Source: an uncultured Lachnospiraceae bacterium | Lineage (GTDB): Bacteria > Bacillota > Clostridia > Lachnospirales > Lachnospiraceae | Length of the DNA stretch: 26,908 nucleotides | NCBI GenBank assembly: GCA_910577675.1 | Contig: CAJTOR010000050.1 | Location: forward strand, 1-26,908 | Direction of reading: 5' to 3' | In this document: positions 1-8,617 of the stretch, piece by piece | Layout of the letters: each line of letters opens with the position of its first letter | How positions within the stretch are numbered: position 1 is the first letter of the stretch | The notes under the pieces: generated by a model | Seen by the model: only the letters and a program-made list of their open reading frames with translations | The model's database searches: none | Told to the model about the DNA's origin: nothing | Program-made: the position numbers and the translations under genes

Positions 1-335
1 TGTATGAAGATATAGCTGCCGGACGCATCAATGAGCAGAATTTTAACCTGATGCTGGAAAAGACACAGAAAGAGCAGGAAGAATTAAAGGCAAAAATCAG
101 CGAAGGGAAGAAAAAGTTAGCTGACGAAATCCAGCTTGTAGACAGCGCAAGGCAGTGGATAACTGTCATTCAGGAATACGCAGATATCGCAGAACTGGAT
201 GCGGCGGTATTAAACAAGCTAGTTAAGGAAATCGTTGTCCATGAAGAAATAGACAGCGATAAGACAAGACATATTTCTATTGAAATTCATTTTAATCTGA
301 AACCAATCCCGGAAGTGGAGCAGGTCAGAAAATGA
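1..335 (+). CDS. Large serine recombinase, C-terminal fragment (5' end outside window)
   Basis: The frame is open from base 3 to the TGA at 333-335 and begins mid-gene, so only about 110 C-terminal residues are present. They form a Lys/Glu-rich coiled coil (EKTQKEQEELKAKI region) followed by a stretch containing LNKLVKEIVVHE and a final beta strand with ISIEIHF. This pattern is typical of the C-terminal end (DUF4368-type) of large serine recombinases of Tn4451/Tn916-type clostridial conjugative elements, which cut and rejoin DNA at att sites to move the element. The catalytic N-terminal resolvase domain would lie left of the window. In such elements the recombinase often sits next to one element end, so an attachment site may lie shortly downstream, but I could not define one. 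The family call rests on pattern memory rather than an alignment. Confidence 0.8.
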   Translation, partial: YEDIAAGRINEQNFNLMLEKTQKEQEELKAKISEGKKKLADEIQLVDSARQWITVIQEYADIAELDAAVLNKLVKEIVVHEEIDSDKTRHISIEIHFNLKPIPEVEQVRK

Positions 336-355
336 CCTGCCCCAGCCGGGGAGGT
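335..355 (+). terminator. Weak hairpin after the recombinase gene
   Basis: ACCT-G-CCCC pairs with GGGG-AGGT around an AGCC loop, with one bulged G, directly overlapping the recombinase stop codon. The following bases (TTCTTAAATATTTC) are AT-rich but not a clean T run, so termination would be inefficient. About 4 nt further on, AAATATTT occurs twice around CAT (about 359-377), a self-complementary AT-rich site that could instead belong to an element end. Confidence 0.35.
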
Positions 356-454
356 TCTTAAATATTTCATAAATATTTTTTGACGAACGCCGTCCGCTAT
401 TGAGTGTGATGGTTCCTACTAATTGAGGATAACACACTGTATCCATAGCAGATT

Positions 455-601
455 TTATACCGAAAGCTGCCATATCAACTCTGTTATTCTGCCGCTCCCG
501 ATCAATTCATTTTTCCCTGTGGCAGGATACCAGAAATTCTCCCCGTAATATATTTTACCATCTGAGAGTCGAAAAAGTCCAGCACAACTAACACTTATTC
601 C
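455..601 (-). pseudogene. Stub of a coding 3' end (48 codons, ends in WQLSV)
   Basis: On the minus strand there is a 48-codon open stretch with no start codon. It contains GKIYYGENFWYPATGKN and ends in RITELIWQLSV before a TAA at 457-455. Its amino-acid composition looks like real protein (aromatic, beta-strand-like), and its end resembles the end of the neighbouring levanase relic (VTIPWQLLE). I read it as the last part of a gene otherwise deleted, probably an extracellular carbohydrate-active protein. There is no ribosome binding site. The parent family is not identified. The call is tentative because a 48-codon open frame can occur by chance. Confidence 0.3.
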
Positions 602-666
602 CTATTTTGATAATTGCCACAGGATTGCCGCTCATTCCCTATTCTAACAACTGCCACGGGATTGTC
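597..666. repeat. Two 33-bp imperfect tandem copies at the levanase 3' end (597-629, 634-666)
   Basis: The segments at 597-629 and 634-666 match at 27 of 33 positions, and all six differences are transitions. The second copy contains the levanase relic's last codons and its TAG stop. The first contains the equivalent TAG. Read on the minus strand, the copies encode TIPWQLLE-stop and AILWQLSK-stop. They therefore look like two diverged gene 3' ends rather than a fresh slippage duplication. Confidence 0.6.
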
Positions 667-2012
667 ACCTCTTCACCCGTTCCGCCGTCAGGGACGGTAT
701 CAGCATTATTTGAATAGTCCGGTGCTTGCTCATAGTATGTTACCACCTCGTCAAAGAACGCGTGCGCCCAGCCATCCACCTGTTCATCACAAAGCTCAAT
801 ATAAAGATCCTCGCCAAGATATTCTGACAAATCAATTACGTAAGTTCCCATATCAGCCCAGGAACCACCCGCCGCAAGGCTCGGGAAATTCACGTCACAA
901 AAGCGGTTCTGTGCATAATGCCCCACCTCCGTGCCATCCACCTTGTACACGCGCACCGCCGCGGCATGACCTCCCATGCGCAGGGAGATAAAACCGGAAC
1001 CGGAAAGAGTAAAATTTGTTGACCTTACCGCCCAGGTATCACCCTCCTCAATCCCATTGTTCCAGCCATCCAGATGGTAATTGCCCGCCTGGTTGTATGG
1101 CAGCGCCTCCCCCCAGTAATTTTCTGCGGAAATTACACCCGCTGCGTGACCGTCCACGTAACTCCACTTATCATTTAGAACCGTCCATCCCGCAAGATTG
1201 CCCGACTCAAAGCCGCCGTTTGCAACCGAATTATGATTCGACATTGCAACCACTGTAAAATTCGCCTCAATTGACTTGCCTTCATAGGAAATCCCGTAAG
1301 TCACATTATAACAGCCCGGCACACTCATATCAAAGGAAGAAAATCCATCCGTATATTCTGTTCCACCAAAGTTTACCTTCAAAATTTCAAATCCTGTAAC
1401 TTCGGTGTCGCCGTAGGATGCCTTTGCATCCGCGATAAATCCGGTAAGATCAATATTCCCGCAGTCCACCACCTTATGCTGTACATAAGAATTCATAACC
1501 AGCGCGGCAAGCGGCACCGGGTACGGATAATTATTGTAGTAGTTTAACAGTGTGGTCAGATCATCGTAGGAGGCGGAATTATAGGGCAACCCACACACTA
1601 ATTGAAAAAGCCTCCCCGGACACACTAAGTTCTTCTGTACTGTATTCCAGCCATGTGGAACTCCCGTCAAAGAGCAGGGAACCTTCCGCAATCCCCTTCT
1701 CCCGCCATTGAGGTTCCCTGTCTTCCATATAAGCTGTGTGCGTAAAACGGTAATGCACTTCCGTGTCCGGTAGTTTTTTTGCGCTGTCCGATGCCAAAAC
1801 CCTTTCCCTTCGTCAAATGCAAGGTACAGCATCAGGTCATCACTCTCCTTTTTGCCTCATCCCGCACATAGAAAGCACATAATCATTATAGCTGCCGCTA
1901 TCAGCGCACACGGATATTTCCTGTTTTTGCGCTTTCCAAAATGTGCCCGCGAATCCTTCTTCTGCTCCCCTTTACAGAATACCCACGAAGCTTTTTCTTT
2001 CCACAAATTCAT
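639..2012 (-). pseudogene. Decayed extracellular lipoprotein levanase (GH32 type with LamG domain)
   Basis: The gene once started at the ATG at 2012 (SD GGAGGGGG), 24 nt after the fructokinase stop. The first 51 codons encode a basic N-region and a hydrophobic stretch ending FLCAG, and then a TGA (1859-1857) sits where a lipobox cysteine is expected, followed by GKKESDDLMLYLAFDEGKG. A 1-nt frameshift near 1798-1806 moves the reading into a LamG-like segment (YRFTHTAYMEDREPQWREKG ... FSISVWVA). The frame changes again near 1580, where the whole five-bladed GH32 catalytic domain is missing. The text resumes in an Ig-like domain, then a carbohydrate-binding-like C-terminal domain (NGGFESGNLAGW ... 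FFDEVVTYYE), and ends VTIPWQLLE. The intact protein would have hydrolysed fructan outside the cell. The GH32 assignment is inferred from domain style and from the neighbouring sucrose/fructan genes. Three independent lesions make it clearly non-functional. Confidence 0.75.
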
Positions 2013-2036
2013 CCCCTCCCCCTCCTCTCCAGATTT

Positions 2037-3020
2037 TTAACGTGTCAGAAGATTATTTCCCCTCTTTCTTATCTCCTCCTCAATCTCCTCTTTTTCCGGC
2101 ATAACACAGAGCGCGCCCTTTCTCGTTGTAATCAGTGACGCGGCGCAGTTTACGAAAGTAAGCATTTCCAGCAAATCTCCCTCCGAAAGCTGTTCAAGGT
2201 TATGCCCGAGAATATAATGGAGCACACATCCGCAGAAAGTATCCCCCGCGCCCGTCGTTTCAACGGTATCCCCGCGCAAAAATGGCGCAGCTTCCACCAT
2301 CTTCCCCTGATAATAGGCACGGCTCCCACTCTTTCCCATTGACACCAGAATCAGGGGGATGGGATAGCGTTCTAAAATCCAGGCCACGCCTTCGGTAAAA
2401 TCCTCTTTTCCAGTCAGCCACTGTATCTCATTATCCGAGATTTTCAGGATATCACACTTCGAAATCCCATAGAGCACCTGCTCCCTCGCCACATCAAGCG
2501 ACTCCCAGAGCGGCGGGCGCAAATTGGGATCAAAGGAAATCAGCGCCCCCGCCTCCTTTGCTGTTTCAAGCGCTTTTTTCGTCGCACAGCGCACCCCGCT
2601 GTGAGTCATTGAAAGAGTACCGAAATGGAAAATTGTGGTATTTTTTAGTTTTTCCACCGGTATTTCCTCTGAGCTTAACATCATATCCGCACCGGGGTTG
2701 CGGTAAAACGAGAAATCCCTGTCACCGTCCGGGAAGGTATGTACCATCGCAAGTGTTGTATGCACATTATTATCCATATACAGGTAATCCGCACAGATGC
2801 CGGCTCCTTCAATGGCGTTCTTTAACTGCTGCCCGAAATAATCATTTCCGACCTTTCCGATAAAGGCAGTACTGCGGCCAAGTTTTGCAAGCATGGCAAG
2901 CACATTGCAGGGTGCTCCACCCGGATTTGCCTCATACAGGGGATTGCCCTGATGGCTCGAACCACATTCCGTAAAATCAATCAGCAATTCTCCAAGCGCT
3001 GTTACATCCGTCTGTTCCAC
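2037..3020 (-). CDS. Fructokinase, PfkB family
   Basis: This 327-residue PfkB/ribokinase-family sugar kinase phosphorylates fructose released by the adjacent GH32 enzyme in the cytoplasm. The N-terminal substrate-binding motif NPGGAPCN is at residues 32-39, and the C-terminal signature TTGAGDTFCG at 255-264 carries the catalytic Asp260 and the anion-hole glycines. Length and motifs match bacterial ScrK-type fructokinases. The start is GTG at 3020, fixed by GGAGG six bases upstream. It lies 12 nt after the GH32 stop and 24 nt before the levanase relic, so the three genes form one operon. Other PfkB kinases (ribokinase, 2-keto-3-deoxygluconate kinase) share these motifs. The fructose assignment rests mainly on the GH32 neighbour and the overall ScrK-like sequence. 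Confidence 0.88.
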   Translation of the reverse strand: MEQTDVTALGELLIDFTECGSSHQGNPLYEANPGGAPCNVLAMLAKLGRSTAFIGKVGNDYFGQQLKNAIEGAGICADYLYMDNNVHTTLAMVHTFPDGDRDFSFYRNPGADMMLSSEEIPVEKLKNTTIFHFGTLSMTHSGVRCATKKALETAKEAGALISFDPNLRPPLWESLDVAREQVLYGISKCDILKISDNEIQWLTGKEDFTEGVAWILERYPIPLILVSMGKSGSRAYYQGKMVEAAPFLRGDTVETTGAGDTFCGCVLHYILGHNLEQLSEGDLLEMLTFVNCAASLITTRKGALCVMPEKEEIEEEIRKRGNNLLTR

Positions 3021-3032
3021 TTTGCACCTCCG

Positions 3033-4535
3033 CTAATCCTGCTTTTCATCCGCTGACAAAAGATCATATTTTACAATATCCATCGTCACTTTACCGTCTG
3101 CAAAAAATGATATTCCATCCGCTTCCTGACCAGTGTACATGGTTGCAGTAAGCACATGTTCCCCATCATTTACAAAAATTTCGGCACTGAACCGGTCGAG
3201 AATAATCCTGAGTTTCAGCCTGCCTGCTTCCGTGCGCACAAGGCTGCGGCGCTGGTGGATAACAGCCCGTCTTGAACCTGAAAATTTCCGGTCCACTTTG
3301 ACAATTCCCTCATGGGGACGGAAACTAACGGATGTCTGGTAATCATCATCCTGGGCAAATCGCACAGCAAACTTATGATAGATATTCATCCCATCCCCCG
3401 GGCGCAGTGTCATTTCCATATCCACTTTCCTGCCCTTTACACCCTCAAGCTTAATCACATCCGTAAAAGTGACATTTTCATATCGGACTTCGTTCCTGCG
3501 CAAACTCTCAAGTTCGCGCACCGGTTTCTGGATCAGCCGCCCGTCCCGTATGGAAAGTTCGCGCGGCAGACTCATCTGCCCAAACCAAGGCTGGTTTGAA
3601 GCGTTGACCGGACAGGCATCCCAATTCTGCATCCAGCCGATCATAATTCTTCTGCCATCCGGTGCAAGCACAGTCTGCGGCGCATAAAAATCAATCCCGT
3701 AATCCACTGACTGGTTGCACTCCTCCACAAATTCCCCGTCTGCGCCACAATGACCGATCAGGCAGAGTGTACCGTTTCCATTATGATACTCAAAACCCTG
3801 CGGGAGCATTTCCTGCGGGCTGACAATCACAACCTGTTTCCCGTCCAGTTCAAAAAAGTCCGGACATTCCCACATTTTTCCATATCTTCCCCGGTTTTTT
3901 ACCAGTATTCTCTCAAACTTCCATGTAAATCCATCCTTACTGCCAAATAAGAGAACACTTCCATCCCGTTCCTCATCGCAGTTTCCCACCACACAGCCAT
4001 AAGAAGCATCCGCCCGCACAAAAATTTTCGGGTCACGGAAATCATATCTGCTGCCACCTTCTGGCAGGCTGTTCCCATCAAGTACCGGGTTTTCCCCATA
4101 TTTCTCGTAATCAATTCCATCCCCCAGCGCAAGGCATTGTCTTTGCAGGGTACAGTCGCCGCCATCCGGAAGGCTTACTTTTTCAACCCCGGTATAAATT
4201 AGCATCTGCCTGCCATCTGCAAGCGTCACTGCACTCCCCGAAAAACAGCCGTCCCTGTCGGCAGCGGTATCGGGTGCAAGCGCTGCCGGAAGATATTTCC
4301 AGTTCAAAAGATCAGAACTTACTGCATGTCCCCAGTGCATGGTATCCCAGTGGGAACTGTACGGATTATACTGGTAAAACAAATGGTACTCCCCCTTGTA
4401 AAATGAAAAACCGTTCGGGTCATTCATCCATCCGACGCGCGGCGAGAGGTGGAATCCCGGACGCATTTCCCTCGTAATCGCCTTTTCGCCTGTCTCCTCA
4501 TATTTTCGGGCATCGCGCAGCACCTGACTTATCAT
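3033..4535 (-). CDS. GH32 beta-fructosidase / sucrose-6-phosphate hydrolase
   Basis: This intracellular GH32 enzyme of 500 residues has no signal peptide. It cleaves terminal beta-fructosyl bonds of sucrose, sucrose-6-phosphate or short fructo-oligosaccharides. All three catalytic motifs are present: WMNDPNG with nucleophile Asp39, FRDP with Asp168, and ECPD with acid/base Glu223. A C-terminal beta-sandwich follows from about residue 350. I chose the ATG at 4535 (MISQVLRDARKYEE) because GGAGGA lies six bases before it. An in-frame start 11 codons upstream has no ribosome binding site. It sits 12 nt before fructokinase. With no PTS gene and only a relic ABC binding protein nearby, whether the substrate is phosphorylated cannot be told from this window. 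Confidence 0.92.
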   Translation of the reverse strand: MISQVLRDARKYEETGEKAITREMRPGFHLSPRVGWMNDPNGFSFYKGEYHLFYQYNPYSSHWDTMHWGHAVSSDLLNWKYLPAALAPDTAADRDGCFSGSAVTLADGRQMLIYTGVEKVSLPDGGDCTLQRQCLALGDGIDYEKYGENPVLDGNSLPEGGSRYDFRDPKIFVRADASYGCVVGNCDEERDGSVLLFGSKDGFTWKFERILVKNRGRYGKMWECPDFFELDGKQVVIVSPQEMLPQGFEYHNGNGTLCLIGHCGADGEFVEECNQSVDYGIDFYAPQTVLAPDGRRIMIGWMQNWDACPVNASNQPWFGQMSLPRELSIRDGRLIQKPVRELESLRRNEVRYENVTFTDVIKLEGVKGRKVDMEMTLRPGDGMNIYHKFAVRFAQDDDYQTSVSFRPHEGIVKVDRKFSGSRRAVIHQRRSLVRTEAGRLKLRIILDRFSAEIFVNDGEHVLTATMYTGQEADGISFFADGKVTMDIVKYDLLSADEKQD

Positions 4536-4584
4536 AGTAATCCTCCATTTCTCGGCACAAACAGCCATTTATCCGTGAGCGGCT

Positions 4585-6063
4585 TTAATCCGCTTTCCTC
4601 GTTTCAATATAACGGTTGTACGCATCCTGATAAACCTTTAAAAGTTCTTCCATCCCACAGCTTCTTTTCAGTGTGGATAGATAACTCTCCCACTCATCAT
4701 CCGAAGGTCCCCCGTTTTTAATCCAAAGTCCTTCGTTCTCCGCCACGGTACTTTCAAAATCCGGCTTATACTGGTCGATAACATCAAGCTCCTCCTCCGT
4801 AAAAACACAATCCATAGGGTAGACCGCCGTGCTGTCCACAAAGCCCATCCAGTAATCGCTCAGATCCTGAAGACGCTTGATAGCCCGCGCCTCCATCTTA
4901 AAAGTTGTGCTGTAGTATTCACTCAAAATAAGCTTCGGTCCATATTGAAGCTGCATAACGATTTCCCCGTCATACCACTGGTCATAAAACTTCAACAGGT
5001 TCGCAGGACTTTTGCATGCCTTGGTAATGCTTAAATTCCCACTGTTAGTCGCACCACCTGTACGCAATGTTACATTGTGTGTGCCATCCGATCCATCAAG
5101 AACTGGCAGGAATACATAATCACCCGCATGCTCCCCGGTCAATTCGTCGATCTCCCACCATGTCGCAACTCCGACATATCCCTGGGAACATTTGGAAATC
5201 AACTGTGTCTGCGACTGGCTGAACATTTCGATATCCATCAATCCTTCCGCATACCAGTCATGGAAATAAGTTATTGCTTTGCGGTACTTATCGGAGGCGC
5301 AAATAAATTCAACACTCCCATCCTCCCCAAGTACCAGGTCGTTACAAACATCATTTGGCCAGTTCGTAAAGCCAAATCCCGCATAAAAGATATTCTGCCC
5401 CCAGCACCACTGATCAAAACCAGTGCTCATCGGGATTGTGCTGCCCGCCGCATTCCCATAATATTTCGCACTCATATCATTGTCCTTAAACGCCTTTAAT
5501 ACTGTATGCAGCTCATCGAGAGTGGTTGGGATGGAAAGACCCAAATCATCAAGCCATGCCTTGTTAATCATAGAAAACTGCGGAACCGAATAAATACTGT
5601 AATCTTTATCCAAGCCAATCCCGGCAGTCCCCATCTGTTCCGCTGCCGGAAGACCATAAATCCCACCGTCATTCATCGTGATTGCACTGCGGATTTCCGG
5701 GTATTTCTCGAGAATTTTTGAAAGATTGGGCATATATTCCTCGGTCAGGTATGGTGTGAGGTCAATAAAAGTTCCGTCTTTTCCATAATTTGACAAATCG
5801 TAATTACTAAACCCAACTGCCTGAAATGCATCCGGAAGATCGTCAGTCCCAATCCGGATATTAACCTGCTCCCCAAGGGAATCGCTCATCGTAATCCACT
5901 CAATGCTGATTCCCGCATTTTCCTGCATCTGATTTAAAACAGTGTTGTCTTCATATCCCCCGCTCAGTGCACTCATCCCGCCCATAACGGTAAATTTTGT
6001 CTGGGAAGTGTCCGTTTTAGCAACTCCCTTTTCTGAATTATCCTCCCACCCTGATTCCCCATT
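4585..6063 (-). pseudogene. ABC sugar-binding protein with deleted N-terminus
   Basis: This is a family 1 extracellular solute-binding protein: FTVMGGMSALSGGYEDN begins the mature fold, and DLPDAF and the remaining lobes through the C-terminus look complete. The frame is open back to 6063, directly after the TAG of the upstream metallophosphoesterase and in the same frame. It reads NGESGWEDNSEKGVAKTDTS, a typical low-complexity linker that normally follows a lipobox cysteine. The signal peptide, lipobox and start codon are missing. The first in-frame ATG (5985) lies inside the conserved fold and has no ribosome binding site. A deletion therefore seems to have removed the 5' end, plus the promoter and any permease genes, joining the fructan operon to the metallophosphoesterase gene. 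Without export the product could not serve an ABC importer. Confidence 0.75.
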
Positions 6064-6696
6064 CTATTTCCCATGAACAATCAAATGTTCCTGCGGCTCG
6101 TCATCCTCGAAATCAAATATGCACCGCTCATATGCATTAATAATATGGGTATCCTCGTACCGGTCATATCGCTTATAATCCCTCCCGTAGGATAAATGCA
6201 CATGACCGTGCAGAAAAAACTTAGGCCGGTACTTTTCCATGAGTTTCCGGAATATCTTAAATCCCTGATGTGGCAGGTCGCGCCCGTCATTAAGCTGGTA
6301 CGCGGGCGCATGTGTTACCAGGATATCAAAACCCCGTTTTTTAAACAGCTTAAACCAAAGCCTGGCCACCCGCTGCTTCATCTCATATTCCGTGTACTGG
6401 TGCGGTCCCGGTTTATAGCGCATCGAACCGCCAAGCCCCAGAATCCGCACACCTTTATACACAAAAATCTTATCCTCGATACAGGTGCAGCCCTCCGGCG
6501 GAATCTGTTCATACTTGCCGTCATGATTCCCATGTACATACAAAACCGGTCCCGAGTAAAAGGTTACCAGAAAGGAGAGGTAACGGGGGTCCAGGTCGCC
6601 GCAGGAAATAATCAGGTCAATCCCCTCTAGCATACTTTTATCAAAATAATCCCACAGCGCTTTCGATTCCTCGTCCGCTATCGCCAATATCCTCAT
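6064..6696 (-). CDS. Calcineurin-like metallophosphoesterase
   Basis: This 210-residue cytosolic protein has the calcineurin-like fold: GD at 33-34, GNHD at 56-59, THAP with His129, and GHVH at 164-167, which bind two metal ions. The first metal motif, usually DxH, reads ADEES here, so the Asp (8) is kept but the His is replaced by Glu. The start is the ATG at 6696, nine bases after AAGGAAGG. A TTG at 6705 overlaps the previous stop but is too close to that SD. The gene follows the BMP-like gene so closely (6 nt) that the two must be co-transcribed and probably coupled. The substrate is unknown; family members act on phosphodiesters, cyclic nucleotides or phosphoproteins. The start of the truncated binding-protein frame abuts its stop. 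Confidence 0.85.
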   Translation of the reverse strand: MRILAIADEESKALWDYFDKSMLEGIDLIISCGDLDPRYLSFLVTFYSGPVLYVHGNHDGKYEQIPPEGCTCIEDKIFVYKGVRILGLGGSMRYKPGPHQYTEYEMKQRVARLWFKLFKKRGFDILVTHAPAYQLNDGRDLPHQGFKIFRKLMEKYRPKFFLHGHVHLSYGRDYKRYDRYEDTHIINAYERCIFDFEDDEPQEHLIVHGK

Positions 6697-6701
6697 CCCG
6701 G

Positions 6702-8606
6702 TCAACCTTCCTTTTGTTTTACGCCCTGCTGCCTTACTACCGGCTCCGCCTGCTCCTTTAACTCCTCCGTCTTAGGTATGGCACCGATAACATTCTCCGC
6801 AAGCCAGTCCATCCTCATAATCTCTTCCGGAGCCAGGCTCTTTTCAGGGTCAGCCTGTGCCACACCCGTCTGCGAATACAGGATACCCGAAAACGGGTTG
6901 AACTGTTCGGAGCTGATTGTTGCCTTCAGCAGTTCCGAAAGACGCTTTGTGCCGATTGGGAGGCGCTGCGAACAGATTACGTCGATAACACCTGCCGAGA
7001 TCCCCCACCAGTAATTAATCGCTTTTGTCGCGGAGGAATTATCATCCGATTTCCATTTTCCATCCATAATCGTTCGGATTAACTGCTCATAAAATTTGCC
7101 CCAATGACAGATCGGCATGGCGAGATTTCGCGGGTTCTCCCCCTCCATATGATACAGCCCGAAAAACCGGGATGCCTCCTCCGGTATCATCATATCCTTC
7201 CCCGAAATGCAGGCAGGGGCAATTTCACGGATTTTCCCGTCAATATCAAAATCCTTCCTCGCCGACCATTCAAGAAAAACCTCGACGCGCGGGTTAATCA
7301 TTTTTGCCCCAAGTGCAAACGCATTAATATTTGCGATGGAACCATAAATCGGATAATCTTCAATATAGAGCAGCCTGTTATTCTCCGCCATCGCCCCGCC
7401 GATTGCGCCCATCAAAAACTTCGCTTCATGCATGCGCGCATAGTACGTGCGGATATAGCGGTGGGAAGTGTGCAGCGAGCAGTTCATAATGCGCACATCC
7501 GGATTGGCAATCGCCGCCTTCACGCTTGCCTGCACAAACGATGGGGTTGTGGTAAAGATCAGGTTGCACCCCGCCGCTATCGCGCCGTCAATCAGCTCGT
7601 CGATATTTTCCTGTGTCGCACATTCATAACTTACAATGCTTAATTCCTCCGGGAAGGTTTGCTCTAAGTAAAGGCGGCCAAGCTCATGTGCGTATGTCCA
7701 GGCAGATGTGCCGGGAGTTTTTTCATAAATAAATGCAATTTTAAGTTTCGGGGCGGAAAAAAGTGCACTTAAAAGTGACTTCTTTTCCTTGTTTGGCTTC
7801 ATTTTAAGTTCTATCCCCTGCTCTTCCTGCAAAAGTTCGAATTCCTCCCAGCTCTTTGTTATCAGCTCCTTTAATTCGCTGGTCGTTTTCTCGCTGATGG
7901 ATTCAAAACCATAGAGCATGATAAATGCCAGGAATGCGTCCCCCACCGTGGCTTTTAATTTGCTTCCTCCCTGTGAACGGAATTCCGTGGCAAAACGGTT
8001 GTAGGCAAAGCTGAATTCCCTGATATCATCCTCCGACCACTTCTCACCCGGTTCTTTGCCGACTGCCTCCTGCAATTTTGCGAAACTTCCCTCCTGCGAA
8101 AACCAGATATAGTTGATCGGCGCAAGCTCATAAAAGTCAAGGAACTCAAAGTATATCTTATTTTCCTTATCCTCCGTCCGCTTCGGGATAATGCGCGTTA
8201 CCTCGCCCCGTATGGAGTCCGCCTCAAAATATTTCATTACACTGACACGCTTGTTGCCCTCTTCGACATAGAATTTATTCATGTATTCATATGCCTTGAT
8301 CGGTGTATGGATGCCTTCCTCTATATGGCTGGTGCTTAGTCCCGACCATTTGGATGCAAATTCCGTTCCCTCCCGCAATATTGGCATAAAATTTCCCGAA
8401 AAGGAATTGCTGCGCCCGGCATTTTTTGTTCCTACAATCAGGTCAATCGGTATTTGCACCACGCCGAGCGGCCGTTCCGCATAGGTTCCTTTTTCCGGCA
8501 GGATATCGTCTAGCACCTGCAAGGTTGGCTTCACACCGCGCAACATACGCATCTGATAATCCTTTTTTCCAAGTTTTACCGCTTTTGCGTAGTCTTCTTT
8601 TCCCAT
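6702..8606 (-). CDS. Cytosolic BMP-family ligand-binding protein with ParB-like N-terminal domain
   Basis: This 634-residue protein begins MGKEDYAKAVKLGKKDYQ with no signal peptide or lipobox. Residues about 45-140 (VVQIPIDLIVGT ... FYVEEGNKRVSV at 112-123 ... RIIP) resemble a ParB/Srx-like domain with the ExGNKRV signature. Residues 150-285 are mostly helical. From 287 (KLKIAFIYE) to about 600 it matches the BMP/Med periplasmic-binding fold that in exported relatives binds nucleosides for ABC import. Here the binding fold is clearly cytoplasmic, so a sensor or regulatory role is more likely than transport. The start has AGGAGG five to six bases upstream. It is coupled to the metallophosphoesterase gene. 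Similar proteins are common in Lachnospiraceae databases under the BMP name, but I know of no defined function. Confidence 0.8.
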   Translation of the reverse strand: MGKEDYAKAVKLGKKDYQMRMLRGVKPTLQVLDDILPEKGTYAERPLGVVQIPIDLIVGTKNAGRSNSFSGNFMPILREGTEFASKWSGLSTSHIEEGIHTPIKAYEYMNKFYVEEGNKRVSVMKYFEADSIRGEVTRIIPKRTEDKENKIYFEFLDFYELAPINYIWFSQEGSFAKLQEAVGKEPGEKWSEDDIREFSFAYNRFATEFRSQGGSKLKATVGDAFLAFIMLYGFESISEKTTSELKELITKSWEEFELLQEEQGIELKMKPNKEKKSLLSALFSAPKLKIAFIYEKTPGTSAWTYAHELGRLYLEQTFPEELSIVSYECATQENIDELIDGAIAAGCNLIFTTTPSFVQASVKAAIANPDVRIMNCSLHTSHRYIRTYYARMHEAKFLMGAIGGAMAENNRLLYIEDYPIYGSIANINAFALGAKMINPRVEVFLEWSARKDFDIDGKIREIAPACISGKDMMIPEEASRFFGLYHMEGENPRNLAMPICHWGKFYEQLIRTIMDGKWKSDDNSSATKAINYWWGISAGVIDVICSQRLPIGTKRLSELLKATISSEQFNPFSGILYSQTGVAQADPEKSLAPEEIMRMDWLAENVIGAIPKTEELKEQAEPVVRQQGVKQKEG

Positions 8607-8617
8607 ATTTCCTCCTA

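Noticed and set aside
219..473. 84-codon minus-strand frame near the recombinase
   Set aside because: Its C-terminal half is the complement of the recombinase gene; no ribosome binding site or recognised family.
614..1258. Open frames on the plus strand opposite the levanase relic
   Set aside because: Pro/His/Arg-rich composition, no ribosome binding site; they are complement readings of the relic.
4536..4568. Upstream start adding 11 residues to the GH32 enzyme
   Set aside because: GGAGGA is positioned for the ATG at 4535, and the extension covers that ribosome binding site.
7104..7643. 179-codon plus-strand frame
   Set aside because: Lies entirely inside the BMP-like gene, with His/Arg/Ile-rich composition typical of a complement reading.
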